The position numbers were made by a program, and so were the translations under genes. Below, in pieces: positions 31,234 to 40,236 of a stretch of 64,000 bases of DNA; positions within the stretch are counted from its first letter, which is position 1, and each line of letters opens with the position of its first letter. A model generated the notes under the pieces. The model worked only from the letters and a program-made list of their open reading frames with translations. It did no database searches and had not been told where the DNA came from. Origin of the DNA: Rugamonas sp045984285 (GTDB taxonomy: Bacteria > Pseudomonadota > Gammaproteobacteria > Burkholderiales > Burkholderiaceae_D). Where the stretch lies: the NCBI RefSeq assembly GCF_045984285.3, contig NZ_JBJQIK030000010.1, positions 62,001 through 126,000 of the forward strand, given 5' to 3'.

Positions 31234-33585
31234 ATGACAAACCGGCGCACCGCAACCCTTACCGACATTGTCTTGCTCGGCGCCTCGGCGCGTGCGGAGG
31301 CACTGCTGCGGCGCGATCCGCAGATCGCCCTGCACTGCGTTCCGCCGGGCCAGGCCTGGCACGCCACCGACGAGGGCCGCCTGCCGCAGCTGCTGCTGGC
31401 CGTCCTGCCCGGCACCGGCATCAATACGCTGGCGCAGCTGCGCGGCGACCCGCTGCTGCAGGACTGCGCGCTGGTGGCCCTGCTCGATAGCGAGGATGCG
31501 GCCCAGGAAGCCGAACAGCTGGTGGAATTCGACGACCTGATCCTGATGCCCGCCATTTCCGACGACGCTTTCTACGCGCGCTTCGCCGCGGTGCTGAACG
31601 GCGCGCGCGTGCGGGCCCACCGCAATGAACGCTACCGCGTGCTGAACCGGATCGACGAAGCCTTCCGCAAGCTGAGCGACCCGGAGGCCATCACGCTGGC
31701 GGCGGCGGAGCTGGTCGGCCGCTACCTGCATGCCAACCGCTGCGCCTATGCCGACGTGGAGCCGGACGGCGACACCTTCAACCTGACCGGCAACTACCAC
31801 GACGGCGTGGCCAGCATCGTGGGCCGCTACCGCTTTTCGGACTTCGGCCAGGAATGCCTGTCGCTGATGCGCCAGGGCCTGCCCTATGTGGTGGAGGATT
31901 CCGAGAGCGATCCGCGCACCCAGGCCGTGCTGGCGTCCTACCGCGCCACCCAGATCCGTTCCGTGGTCTGCGTGCCGCTGATGAAGGACGACCGCTTCGT
32001 GGCCGCGATGGCGGTGCACCAGGCGCAAGTGCGCCGCTGGCGCGCCGACGAAGTGGCGCTGCTGCTGACGGTGGCCGACCGCTGCCGCGACTCGATTGAA
32101 CGCGGCCGCATCGCGCGGGCGCTGGACTTCCGGGAACTGCGCTACCGCACGCTGGTGGAGACGGTATCGTCCATCCTGTGGCACACCGACGCGCACGGCA
32201 GCCTGACGGAAGACAATGCGGCCTGGGCCTCCTTCACCGGCCAGACCGTACAGGAATTGCGCGGCAGCGGCTGGCTGGAAGCGCTGCATCCGGACGACCG
32301 CGCGGCCACCGCGCAGAACTGGGACGAAGCGGCGCGCACCCTGCAGCCCTTCCGCGACAGCTACCGCCTGCGGCGGCGCGACGGCCAGTACCGCTATATG
32401 CTGGTGCAGGGCGCGCCCGTGATGGTCGAGGGCGTGCCGCTCGAATGGGTGGGCAGCTGCATGGACGTGACCGACATGCGGCAGGCGCAGGAAGCCGAAC
32501 GCATGGCCAACGCCCGCCTGCAGTTCACGCTCGATTCCGCCCGGATTGCGGACTGGGACTACGACCCGGCCACGCGCAGGCTGGCCAGCTCGCCCCGCCT
32601 TGCGCGCCTGTTCGGCTACGAGGCGGCGCAGGACCACTGGAACCTGGACCATGTATTCGCCCACGTGCACCCGGCCGATATCGGCGCCGTGCGCAGCGGT
32701 TTCGACGAAGCGCTGCGCACCGGGGCGACCTGGCGCACCGAATGCCGCATCCACTGGCCGGACAACTCGGTGCACTGGATCGCCATCCACGGCAATATGT
32801 ACCGCGATGAGCATTCCGTGGGCCGCCGCATGCTGGGCATCGTGTACGACATTTCGGCGCACAAGCAGTCCGAGCTCGCGCTGCAGGAGATGGACCGGCG
32901 CAAGGACGAATTCCTGGCCATGCTGGCCCACGAGCTGCGCAACCCGCTGGCGCCGATCGGCGCGGCGGCCGAGATCATGTCACTGGCCAGCAACGATCCC
33001 GGCAAGCTGGCCACCGCCTCCACCGTCATCACGCGCCAGGTGCGGCATATGACGGGCCTGATCGACGACCTGCTCGACGTGTCGCGCGTGAAGCGCGGCC
33101 TGGTGCGGCTGGACACGCAGCGCTGCGAGATGGGCGGCATCGTCAGCACGGCGCTGGAACAGGTGCGGCCGCTGATGGACCGCCGCGGCCATCAGGTCGT
33201 GCTGCAGCTGCCGGCCTTCCCGCATGCCGACGTGACCGGCGATGAAAAGCGGCTGGTGCAGGTGGTGGCCAACCTGCTGAACAACGCCGCCAAGTACACA
33301 CCGGACGGCGGCCGCATCGATATTGAACTGGCGATGGACGAGGCCAGCGTGAGGCTGGAGGTGCGCGATACCGGCATCGGCATGAGCCCGCAGTTCCTGG
33401 ACCGCGCCTTCGATGTGTTTGCGCAGGCCGACCAGAGCATCGCCCGTTCCCAGGGCGGGCTGGGACTCGGCCTGGCGTTGGCGCGCAGCCTGGTGAACGC
33501 CCATAACGGCAGCATCAGCGCGCACAGCGAAGGGCCGGGCACGGGCGCCACCTTCACCGTCATCCTGCCGCGCGCGCCGGATTAG
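31234..33585 (+). CDS. Multi-PAS sensor histidine kinase
   Basis: 783 residues, soluble. Order: N-terminal pseudo-receiver-like domain (about 1-125), GAF (about 140-290, RSVVCVPLMKDDRFVAAMAVH), two PAS/PAC units (about 300-425 and 430-550), HisKA with His566 in AMLAHELRNPLAP, HATPase (about 670-778; NLLNNAAKYTPDGG, DTGIGM, GGLGLGLAL). No transmembrane segments, so it senses a cytoplasmic cue. No response regulator gene lies next to it and no receiver is fused at the C-terminus, so the partner is elsewhere. Divergent from amn. Confidence 0.92.
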   Translation: MTNRRTATLTDIVLLGASARAEALLRRDPQIALHCVPPGQAWHATDEGRLPQLLLAVLPGTGINTLAQLRGDPLLQDCALVALLDSEDAAQEAEQLVEFDDLILMPAISDDAFYARFAAVLNGARVRAHRNERYRVLNRIDEAFRKLSDPEAITLAAAELVGRYLHANRCAYADVEPDGDTFNLTGNYHDGVASIVGRYRFSDFGQECLSLMRQGLPYVVEDSESDPRTQAVLASYRATQIRSVVCVPLMKDDRFVAAMAVHQAQVRRWRADEVALLLTVADRCRDSIERGRIARALDFRELRYRTLVETVSSILWHTDAHGSLTEDNAAWASFTGQTVQELRGSGWLEALHPDDRAATAQNWDEAARTLQPFRDSYRLRRRDGQYRYMLVQGAPVMVEGVPLEWVGSCMDVTDMRQAQEAERMANARLQFTLDSARIADWDYDPATRRLASSPRLARLFGYEAAQDHWNLDHVFAHVHPADIGAVRSGFDEALRTGATWRTECRIHWPDNSVHWIAIHGNMYRDEHSVGRRMLGIVYDISAHKQSELALQEMDRRKDEFLAMLAHELRNPLAPIGAAAEIMSLASNDPGKLATASTVITRQVRHMTGLIDDLLDVSRVKRGLVRLDTQRCEMGGIVSTALEQVRPLMDRRGHQVVLQLPAFPHADVTGDEKRLVQVVANLLNNAAKYTPDGGRIDIELAMDEASVRLEVRDTGIGMSPQFLDRAFDVFAQADQSIARSQGGLGLGLALARSLVNAHNGSISAHSEGPGTGATFTVILPRAPD

Positions 33586-33595
33586 CGGGCGCCCC

Positions 33596-34954
33596 TTACA
33601 TGCCTTTGGGCCGCAGCCGGCGCCGCGCGGCGCGGGCATGCGGCACCCAGGCCTGCACCGACCAGCGGCGCCACATGATGAGGCCACGGATCCATTCATC
33701 GGCCGCGTAGGCGAGGTAAAGGCCTTTCAGCCCCAGCCCGCACCAGATGCCGAGCACCCAGCTGCCGCCCGCCAGCACGATGGCCATCGAAGCGGCGCCC
33801 GCCATTACCGGGAAACGCACGTCGCCGGTGGCGCGCAGCGCATTGATGACAACCAGGTTGAAGGTGCGCCCCAGCTCCACCAGCACGCCCAGCCACAGCA
33901 GCACCACGCCATGCGCGATGATGTCCGGGTCCGAGGTGAAGCCCGCCAGCAGGTAGCTGCCCGCCAGCGCCACCAGCGAGGACACCACGCCCGAAATCAG
34001 CAGGCCGCGCGCCAGCGAGCTGCGCACCAGGCGGTGGGCCGCGCCCAGCTCTCCTGCCCCCACCATATGGCCGACCATGATCTCCACCGCAAAGGCCGTG
34101 GCAAGGCTGAACACCACCACCACATTGCCGATCTGCTGCACATAGGCCTGGGTGGCCAGCGCCTGCGCGCCCAGCAGCCCGGCCACCGCCATGCTGGCCA
34201 TGAAAGACAGGCGCCATGCGATATTCTCGGCCGCCGCCGGCACGCCGATATGCAGCACCTGCGCCAGTTCGCGGCGCGGCAACTGCCACCAGTCCGGCCA
34301 CGCAGCGCGGATGTCCAGGTGCCTGCGCCACAGCACCAGGTGCAGCGCCAGTCCGAGGGCGCGGCTCAGGGTCAGCGCCAGCGCATAGCCGGGCAGGCCC
34401 AGGGCCGGCAGCGGACCGAAACCGAACATCAGCGGCAGCGCCATGGCCAGGTGGCTGACGTGCATGGCCACGAGCACCAGCAGCGTATCGCGCGTGCGCA
34501 GGTGGGCGCGCATCACGGCCGCCATCGAGGCGTTCCAGGCGTCGAACAGGATGGAAGGCGCCAGCGCCATCAGGAAAGGCACGGCCAGCACCATCACGTC
34601 GGCGGGCGTCTGCAGCAATGACAGCAGCTGACGTGCGCCGAGCAGCGCGGCCAGCGCGCCAAAGGCGCCGATCCAGCTGCTGGCGCCCAGCGAGGCCAGC
34701 GCCACGCGCCGGGCGGCGGACCGCTGCCCTGCCCCCAGGCTCTGCGTGATCACAACGCCGATGCCGGAGCCCACGATGCGGAACAGCAGGAACAACGTGA
34801 CCGAAATCTGCATGGCGATCGCAAAGCCTGCGCCCGCCACGTCGGACATATGCGCCGCCAGCGAAGTGCCAGCCACGCCCACCGCCACGGTGAGCACCAG
34901 CTCCACCAGCAGCGGCCAGGCCAGCGTGAAGATATGGGGACGGGAAGCGGCCAT
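33596..34954 (-). CDS. MATE-family efflux transporter
   Basis: A 452-residue inner-membrane protein with about 12 transmembrane segments in two halves, matching MATE Na+ or H+/drug antiporters (PLLVELVLTVAVGVAGTSLAAHMSD at the start, LPGYALALTLSRALGLALHL, LRATGDVRFPV). It starts two bases after the stop of the YbaK gene, so the pair is co-transcribed. In-frame residues upstream of 34954 overlap YbaK and were rejected. Transported compound is unknown. Confidence 0.9.
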   Translation of the reverse strand: MAASRPHIFTLAWPLLVELVLTVAVGVAGTSLAAHMSDVAGAGFAIAMQISVTLFLLFRIVGSGIGVVITQSLGAGQRSAARRVALASLGASSWIGAFGALAALLGARQLLSLLQTPADVMVLAVPFLMALAPSILFDAWNASMAAVMRAHLRTRDTLLVLVAMHVSHLAMALPLMFGFGPLPALGLPGYALALTLSRALGLALHLVLWRRHLDIRAAWPDWWQLPRRELAQVLHIGVPAAAENIAWRLSFMASMAVAGLLGAQALATQAYVQQIGNVVVVFSLATAFAVEIMVGHMVGAGELGAAHRLVRSSLARGLLISGVVSSLVALAGSYLLAGFTSDPDIIAHGVVLLWLGVLVELGRTFNLVVINALRATGDVRFPVMAGAASMAIVLAGGSWVLGIWCGLGLKGLYLAYAADEWIRGLIMWRRWSVQAWVPHARAARRRLRPKGM

Positions 34955-34956
34955 GG

Positions 34957-35445
34957 TCAGGATGCAGGGCGCAAAGCGACGTCGGCCAGCGGCGCGCCCG
35001 TCATCGCCAGCAGCTGCTGCGGCGTCATGCGGAACACGGCGTGCGGGTGTCCTGCCGCAGCCCAAACCTGCGGCAGCTGCATCAGGTCCTCGTCGATCAG
35101 CATCAGCGACGGCTGCGCATGCCCGACCGGGCTCACGCCGCCGATGGCAAAGCCGGTCTGCTCGCGCACGAAAGCGGCATCGGCCTTGCCCAGCTCGCCC
35201 AGCAGGGCCGCCACCTTGCGCTCATCCACACGGTTCACGCCGCTCGCTACCACCACCACGGCGCGGTTGTCGGCCAGGCGCCGGAACACGATGGACTTCG
35301 CAATCTCGGCCACGGTGCAGCCAAGGCCGGCCGCCGCTTCCGCTGCCGTGCGTGCGCTGTCCGGCAGCATCGTCACCGGCTGGTCGTGGCCCCGTTCCTG
35401 GAGCAAGGCGGCAATGCGCTGTACCGAAAGCGGCAGGTCTTCCAT
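34957..35445 (-). CDS. YbaK/EbsC-family aminoacyl-tRNA deacylase
   Basis: A 162-residue trans-editing-domain protein. The conserved lysine in VAEIAKSIVFR, the FAIGGVSPVGH loop and RKVAALLG are those of the YbaK/ProX-like family, which hydrolyses mischarged aminoacyl-tRNA (for example Cys- or Ala-tRNA-Pro). Which mischarged tRNA is edited cannot be told. It is upstream of and coupled with the MATE gene; no functional link between the two is known to me. Confidence 0.9.
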   Translation of the reverse strand: MEDLPLSVQRIAALLQERGHDQPVTMLPDSARTAAEAAAGLGCTVAEIAKSIVFRRLADNRAVVVVASGVNRVDERKVAALLGELGKADAAFVREQTGFAIGGVSPVGHAQPSLMLIDEDLMQLPQVWAAAGHPHAVFRMTPQQLLAMTGAPLADVALRPAS

Positions 35446-35586
35446 CGATCTTCCTTATTAATGAACTTACGCAACATTCTACCCGCTCGACGCAAACCTT
35501 ACCGAAAACAACATTTTTCATGAATTTATCAAATTTTGTGATTTTGTGAGATAATTCGTTCAATCAATAAAAACCGGAGTCCTGAA

Positions 35587-36540
35587 ATGCGTACCGCCGC
35601 TGTCCTCGCCGCTGCCCTGCTCACTGCCCCCGTCCATGCCGACGTGGTGGATTTGGGCATCAGCCGTGCCAATCTGTTCAGCCTGGGTAATTTCAGCGCT
35701 TCGGGCTCGGATGTGGAAGGCGCCTTGCTCGTCAGAGGCAATTTCACGGCCAGCAACTATTCGGTGAACAAGAAGGACAAGGACGCCTTCGGCTCCTATT
35801 CGCTGGTGGTGGGCGGCAATATGAACTACTCGTCGGCCGCGCTGAATAACGGCTCCTACTATGTGGGCGGCAAGGCCACGCTGGTCTCGGTGGGAACGGA
35901 CAAGAACACGAAGTCGAGCACCGTCAATCCGGCGAACTTCAACGCCATGGCGGACCATGCCAAAAAGGTGTCCACGGCGCTCAGCAATGCCACGGAAACC
36001 GGCCGCAGCAGCGTGCAGTACGGCGGCATGACGCTGACCGGCAGCAACAAGTCGGTGGAAGTGTTCGACATCACGGGCAGCGCGCTGTCGAGCGTGAACT
36101 ACTTCAACCTGAACAGCCTGAAATCCGGCTCCACCCTGATCTTCAATATCAGCGGCAAAGACGCCATCGGCTTTAACCAGAACGGCGTGGGCCTGAACGG
36201 CTTCGACAAGTACAACGTGCTGTTCAACTTCTATGAAGCGACCAATCTGAACCTGCAGAACGTGGGCGTGTACGGCAGCATTCTGGCGCCGCTGGCCACC
36301 GTCACCGGCAACGGCGGCGTGGTGAACGGCCAGGTCATCGTGGGCAACTGGCTGTCGAACGTTCAGGTCAATGCCAGCAACTACTTCAGCGCCGTCAATG
36401 TGCCGGGTTATTCGCTTGCGCTGGCGCCGGTACCGGAGCTGTCGGTCTGGCCGATGCTGCTGGTCGGCCTCGGCCTGATCGGCCTGTTCAAGGCCCGCCG
36501 CCGCGACGACGACATGATGCCTATCGCCTTGCCGGCGTAA
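35587..36540 (+). CDS. Choice-of-anchor A family protein with PEP-CTERM-like tail
   Basis: 317 residues. Signal peptide about 1-19 (ALLTAPVHA); a choice-of-anchor A domain (about 22-270) rich in Asn/Ser/Gly beta strands (NFSASGSDVEGALLVRGNF, VYGSILAPLATVTGNGGVVNGQVI); C-terminal sorting tail VPELSVWPMLLVGLGLIGLF followed by KARRR, a PEP-CTERM-like signal with VPE in place of PEP, normally processed by exosortase. Likely a surface or matrix protein. The 140 bp upstream are AT-rich. The gene overlaps the convergent MFS gene by 20 bases at its 3' end. Confidence 0.87.
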   Translation: MRTAAVLAAALLTAPVHADVVDLGISRANLFSLGNFSASGSDVEGALLVRGNFTASNYSVNKKDKDAFGSYSLVVGGNMNYSSAALNNGSYYVGGKATLVSVGTDKNTKSSTVNPANFNAMADHAKKVSTALSNATETGRSSVQYGGMTLTGSNKSVEVFDITGSALSSVNYFNLNSLKSGSTLIFNISGKDAIGFNQNGVGLNGFDKYNVLFNFYEATNLNLQNVGVYGSILAPLATVTGNGGVVNGQVIVGNWLSNVQVNASNYFSAVNVPGYSLALAPVPELSVWPMLLVGLGLIGLFKARRRDDDMMPIALPA

Positions 36541-37705
36541 GCGGCGTGCGCTGGCGCAGCGTCCATGCCGCCAGCGCAATGCCCGCCGCGCTCAGCATCA
36601 CCACGGCGCCGTTGCTCGCTTTCCAGCCAATGGCGGCCAGCATCGGCGCCGGAAGGAAGGCGCCCGCCGTGGCGCAGGCCGCAATCAGCGTTTCGTTGAT
36701 GCCTTGCCAGCGGTGGCGCTGGTCCTCCTGCACTTCCTGCGTCAGCAAGGCGCCGCCGCCCACGTAGGTGAAATTCCATCCCAGCCCCACCAGCACCAGT
36801 TCCGCCACGGCCATGCCGTAACTGAGCGCGCCCATCCCGCAGGCCGCGCCGGCCAGCAACAGCAGGAATCCAGCGCACAGCACCTGCCGCACGCCGAAGC
36901 GCGCAATCAGCGACCCTGTAAAGAAGGACGGCAGGAACATGGCCAGCACATGCGCCTGGATGGCGCGGGCGCTGGCGCCGAAGGAGCAGATATCCTTCAG
37001 CACCAGCGAAGACTGCACCATGAGCAGGTTCATGATCAGGTAGCCGCCCGCCGCGGAAAAGATGGCTGTGGCGATGCCCGGCGTGATGTGCAGCGGGGCG
37101 CGCCTGCCCCGTACCTCCGCTGCTTGCGCCGCCGCCCGCCGCGCTTCGCCGAAAACCAGCATCAAGGCAATGGTGCACACACCGAGCACGGAGCAGGCCA
37201 GGTAGCACAGGGAAAAGTCGGCGAACCCGGGCACCGTGCGCAGCGCGCTGGCCAGCGCCGGCCCCGCAACGGCGGCCAGCACGCCGCCCGCCACAACGAT
37301 GGACAGGGCGCGCGGCTTCTGCGCCGCGTCCAGCCCATCCACCGCGGCAAAGCGGTAGAAATTGGCGAAAGCGATATACATGCCGAGCACAGCGTGCGCC
37401 GCGACCAGCAGCGCGAAATCGCCGCGTGCCAGCGCGAAGTAGCCGAGCATGCCGCCGCCCACCAGGCATACGCCGCCCAGCAGGAAGGCGAGCTGCCGTC
37501 CCAGCTTCTGCATCAGCATGGAGGCCGGATAGGTACAGAGCAGCACGGCGGCGAACTGGGCGCCGTAAGGCACGGTGCCGAGCGCAGGATCGGGCGCAAG
37601 GCTGCTGCCCGCGACAGCCGATACCGTGACCGAAATAACGGCGGTGGTGATATTGAGGGTTTGGGCCAGCGTAAGCAGCCAGGTGCGCCAGGGTAGTGTT
37701 TTCAT
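36521..37705 (-). CDS. MFS transporter
   Basis: A 394-residue inner-membrane carrier with about 12 transmembrane segments. The motif-A-like loop MLMQKLGRQL lies after the second segment. Start 37705 gives a membrane segment directly after MKTLPWR; a long upstream in-frame extension is antisense to the divergent MocR gene and was rejected. Divergent from that MocR gene with only 39 bases between start codons, so the carrier is almost certainly its target. Substrate unknown. Confidence 0.88.
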   Translation of the reverse strand: MKTLPWRTWLLTLAQTLNITTAVISVTVSAVAGSSLAPDPALGTVPYGAQFAAVLLCTYPASMLMQKLGRQLAFLLGGVCLVGGGMLGYFALARGDFALLVAAHAVLGMYIAFANFYRFAAVDGLDAAQKPRALSIVVAGGVLAAVAGPALASALRTVPGFADFSLCYLACSVLGVCTIALMLVFGEARRAAAQAAEVRGRRAPLHITPGIATAIFSAAGGYLIMNLLMVQSSLVLKDICSFGASARAIQAHVLAMFLPSFFTGSLIARFGVRQVLCAGFLLLLAGAACGMGALSYGMAVAELVLVGLGWNFTYVGGGALLTQEVQEDQRHRWQGINETLIAACATAGAFLPAPMLAAIGWKASNGAVVMLSAAGIALAAWTLRQRTPLTPARR

Positions 37706-37747
37706 GCATGCTAGTATGCATGCATCAAACTGCTGATTGTATGCATG
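37704..37747. promoter_or_regulatory. Three ATGCATG boxes spanning both start codons
   Basis: ATGCATG occurs at 37704-37710, 37716-37722 and 37741-37747. The first covers the MFS start codon and the last the MocR start codon; the second and third sit in identical GTATGCATG contexts 25 bp apart. With 39 bp between the genes, the promoters must overlap these boxes and mRNAs may be leaderless. Likely the MocR operator. Confidence 0.55.
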
Positions 37748-39073
37748 ACAAACTGGATTCCCGACCTCAGCACCCTCACCGGCCCGGCCTACCGTTGCAT
37801 CGCCGAAGCCATTGCCATCGACGTGCGCACGCGCCGGCTGCGGCCCGGCGACAGCCTGCCGCCGCAAAGGCTGCTGGCCGGCCTGCTGGGCCTTAACCTC
37901 AGCACTGTTACCCGGGCCTACCGCGAGGCGGAACGGCGCGGCCTGACCGAGGGCCACACGCGGCGCGGGACCGTGATACGGGCGCGCGCGGAAGCGGCCG
38001 ACCTGTTCGGCATCCGGAGCGCGGCCAGTGCGGCAAGCGTGATCGACCTGTCGGTGAACGTGCCGGCCAGCGACCCGCGCGACCGCTCGGTCGCGGCAAC
38101 GCTGGCCGAGCTGCAGCAGGAAGGCCGCATCGAAGAGCTGATGCGCTACCAGGCGCCCGCCGACTGGGAGCGCTGGCGCGAACAGGCGGTGAAATGGCTG
38201 GCGCCCTGCGGCCTGCACACGCCGCCGGAACGCCTGGTGCTGTGCGCCGGCGGCCAGCATGCGCTCAGCCTCGCGCTGGAAGCCTGCGGTACGGGTGATA
38301 TCGCGGTGGAGGCCTTTACTTATCCCGGCATGCTCGCGCTGGCGCAGGAACGGGGCTACCGCCTGCATGCGCTGGAGATGGACGAGGAAGGCGTGACCCC
38401 GGCGGCCATCCTTAAGGCGGCGCGCAAGGGCATCAAAACCCTGGTGATCAGCTCCGCCCTGCAGAACCCAACGGGCGCCACCATGTCGCTGCGGCGGCGC
38501 CAGCAGATCGCCGGGATCGTGCAGGCACGCAAGCTGGCGTTGGTGGAGGAAGACGTTTATGGCGCCATGCTGCCGCAGGCCGATCCGCCCATTTCCGCCT
38601 TCGCGCCGGAACATTGCTTCCATGTCAGCGCCCTGTCGAAAACCGTTGCGGCGGGCCTGCGCTTCGGCATGCTGAGCGTGCCCGCCGCGCACCTGCCGCA
38701 TTTCGCCCGGGGCATCCACTCCACGCACTGGTACCTGAGCCCTCTTGCCGTGGAAATCGCCACGCGCCTGATCAGCTCCGGCCAGGCCGCGCGCCGCCTG
38801 GCATGGCAGCAGCGGGAAATCGCCGCGCGCAACCGCATCTTCGATGCCGTCCTGCCCTCCTACGCGCCGCACCGCTGGCTGGCACTGCGCGGCAGCGCGC
38901 AGGCCGCCGCTGCCGCACTGGCCGCGCATGGCCTGATTGTGATGACGGGCGCCCAGTTCGGCGTGGGTACGTCTGCACGCGATGACCGCCACCTGCGCCT
39001 CTCGCTCGGCGGCGCCAGCCGCGCCGGGCTGAAACGCGCTGCGCAGCTGATGAGGGAACTCGGCATGCTGTAA
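37745..39073 (+). CDS. MocR-type regulator (GntR / aminotransferase fusion)
   Basis: 442 residues. GntR winged helix (about 10-75; LRPGDSLPPQRLLAGLLGLNLSTVTRAY) and an aminotransferase-like domain (about 110-440) with NPTGATMSLRRR, VEEDVYGAM and the PLP lysine in SALSKTVAAGLRFG. The N-terminus aligns well with relatives from residue 1, supporting ATG 37745 despite no visible ribosome site upstream. Probably controls itself and the divergent MFS carrier. Confidence 0.9.
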   Translation: MTNWIPDLSTLTGPAYRCIAEAIAIDVRTRRLRPGDSLPPQRLLAGLLGLNLSTVTRAYREAERRGLTEGHTRRGTVIRARAEAADLFGIRSAASAASVIDLSVNVPASDPRDRSVAATLAELQQEGRIEELMRYQAPADWERWREQAVKWLAPCGLHTPPERLVLCAGGQHALSLALEACGTGDIAVEAFTYPGMLALAQERGYRLHALEMDEEGVTPAAILKAARKGIKTLVISSALQNPTGATMSLRRRQQIAGIVQARKLALVEEDVYGAMLPQADPPISAFAPEHCFHVSALSKTVAAGLRFGMLSVPAAHLPHFARGIHSTHWYLSPLAVEIATRLISSGQAARRLAWQQREIAARNRIFDAVLPSYAPHRWLALRGSAQAAAAALAAHGLIVMTGAQFGVGTSARDDRHLRLSLGGASRAGLKRAAQLMRELGML

Positions 39074-39231
39074 GCGTGTGGGCGTCCGGCGCGGAATGGC
39101 GGCATGCTCCTTCTTTTGAGGAAGGGGATGCCATGCACCAGACCCTTGCCGCAAGCACTGCCGCGTTCCTGCTTTGCGCCGCCGCGGCGCAAGTTCGCCC
39201 GCCCCTCGCGCGACATTCCCGGCGTGCAGGA

Positions 39232-39501
39232 TCAGTGACGGCGGAAGTAGTTCTTCTCGACGATGGCGTAGAGGATGAGCAGGTAGGACACCAGCCGCAC
39301 CACATAATGCACCGGCGTGTCCTCGTTCGCCTGGCGGGTAATGGCCATGGCCATGCGGTTCAGGCCTTCGATGCCGAAGGAGATGGCGAACCAGAGGAAA
39401 AATTTATCGCGGCTGCTGCGCCAGAAGCGCAGGAAGAACAGCGCCGCCACCAGCGACAGCGCGGCAATGGCGCCGGAAATCACGTCCGCCAGGTCATTCA
39501 T
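39232..39501 (-). CDS. DUF5985 family membrane protein (second of pair)
   Basis: 89 residues with three hydrophobic segments (ISGAIAALSLVAALFFLRFW, FFLWFAISFGIEGLNRMAM, VVRLVSYLLILYAIV) and a basic C-terminus. It matches the short DUF5985 family, of unknown function. The ATG shares one base with the stop of the upstream paralogue (TAATG). Last gene of a three-gene operon with that paralogue and a winged-helix protein. Confidence 0.8.
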   Translation of the reverse strand: MNDLADVISGAIAALSLVAALFFLRFWRSSRDKFFLWFAISFGIEGLNRMAMAITRQANEDTPVHYVVRLVSYLLILYAIVEKNYFRRH

Positions 39502-39758
39502 TATTCGTCCTCCCACACCAGGCCAAACACCAGCAGCACCACCGCAACCAGTGCCGTGAGCAGGCGCATCGGAATGAAGTCGATATCGGGAAACACCACC
39601 CGGTCCAGGATCAGGAAAACATTATTGGCAAACATGAAGCAGAAGCACAGCCCTGTCCACAGCAGGATGCGGGACCGGTTCGAGAAGTAGCTGCGCAGCA
39701 GCGCCCATGAACAAATAAAGGATGTCAGCGCGCACAGGCAATAGATGAGGACAACCAT
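39501..39758 (-). CDS. DUF5985 family membrane protein (first of pair)
   Basis: 85 residues with three hydrophobic segments (VVLIYCLCALTSFICSWALL, LLWTGLCFCFMFANNVFLIL, LLTALVAVVLLVFGLVW). DUF5985 family, function unknown. Paired with the following paralogue, so a heteromeric small membrane complex is plausible. It begins four bases after the winged-helix gene. Residues encoded upstream of 39758 belong to that gene in another frame. Confidence 0.8.
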   Translation of the reverse strand: MVVLIYCLCALTSFICSWALLRSYFSNRSRILLWTGLCFCFMFANNVFLILDRVVFPDIDFIPMRLLTALVAVVLLVFGLVWEDE

Positions 39759-39762
39759 TGCG

Positions 39763-40158
39763 TTAACCTTTCCGCCACTCGAAAGCGTCCACCAGGCGCT
39801 GTGCCTTCCTGGAGGTACGGGAATGAATAAGATTGGTAATTTCGACCAGTGACCGGGAGTATGCCCCGGCCAGCTGGCCCAGTACAGCCTCCAGCTCGGG
39901 ACTGGAGGGGGCAAAGTGATAGTTTTCGCCATCCAGCTGGCGCGCGATGCCGCTGTCGCGCAGTTCCTGCAGCAGCTGCGCCGCCAGCTTGTCGCTGATG
40001 TAGAGCCGCTTGGCCAGTCCGAGCGCCGTCCACCGCACTGCCGGATCGGCACGCAGCAACAACATTCCCTCCACAAAGGGAACGGACGGTACCGATGTCA
40101 GGACGAAACGCCTGACGTCATCGGCAATGGTCGAGCCTTGCGTCACGTGTCTACCCAC
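39763..40158 (-). CDS. Small winged-helix-like protein upstream of the DUF5985 pair
   Basis: 131 residues with a GTG start (a second in-frame GTG lies at 40146). The central part (about 25-95) reads as a winged helix: WTALGLAKRLYISDKLAAQLLQELRDSGIARQLDGENYHFAP. The C-terminal helix is basic. Probably a DNA-binding or protein-interaction regulator of the two membrane proteins with which it is co-transcribed. I do not recognise a named family. Confidence 0.7.
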   Translation of the reverse strand: MGRHVTQGSTIADDVRRFVLTSVPSVPFVEGMLLLRADPAVRWTALGLAKRLYISDKLAAQLLQELRDSGIARQLDGENYHFAPSSPELEAVLGQLAGAYSRSLVEITNLIHSRTSRKAQRLVDAFEWRKG

Positions 40159-40236
40159 TTGCTAATTCATGCGGGCTGCAGTCTAACATTATTGCCAAAT
40201 TGAAAGCACCGGCCGGATTTCAATCGTGCGCGGGCG

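Noticed and set aside
37706..39154. N-terminal extension of the MFS gene to an 877-residue protein
   Set aside because: The extension is antisense to the MocR gene and has no transporter features; the normal MFS start is at 37705.
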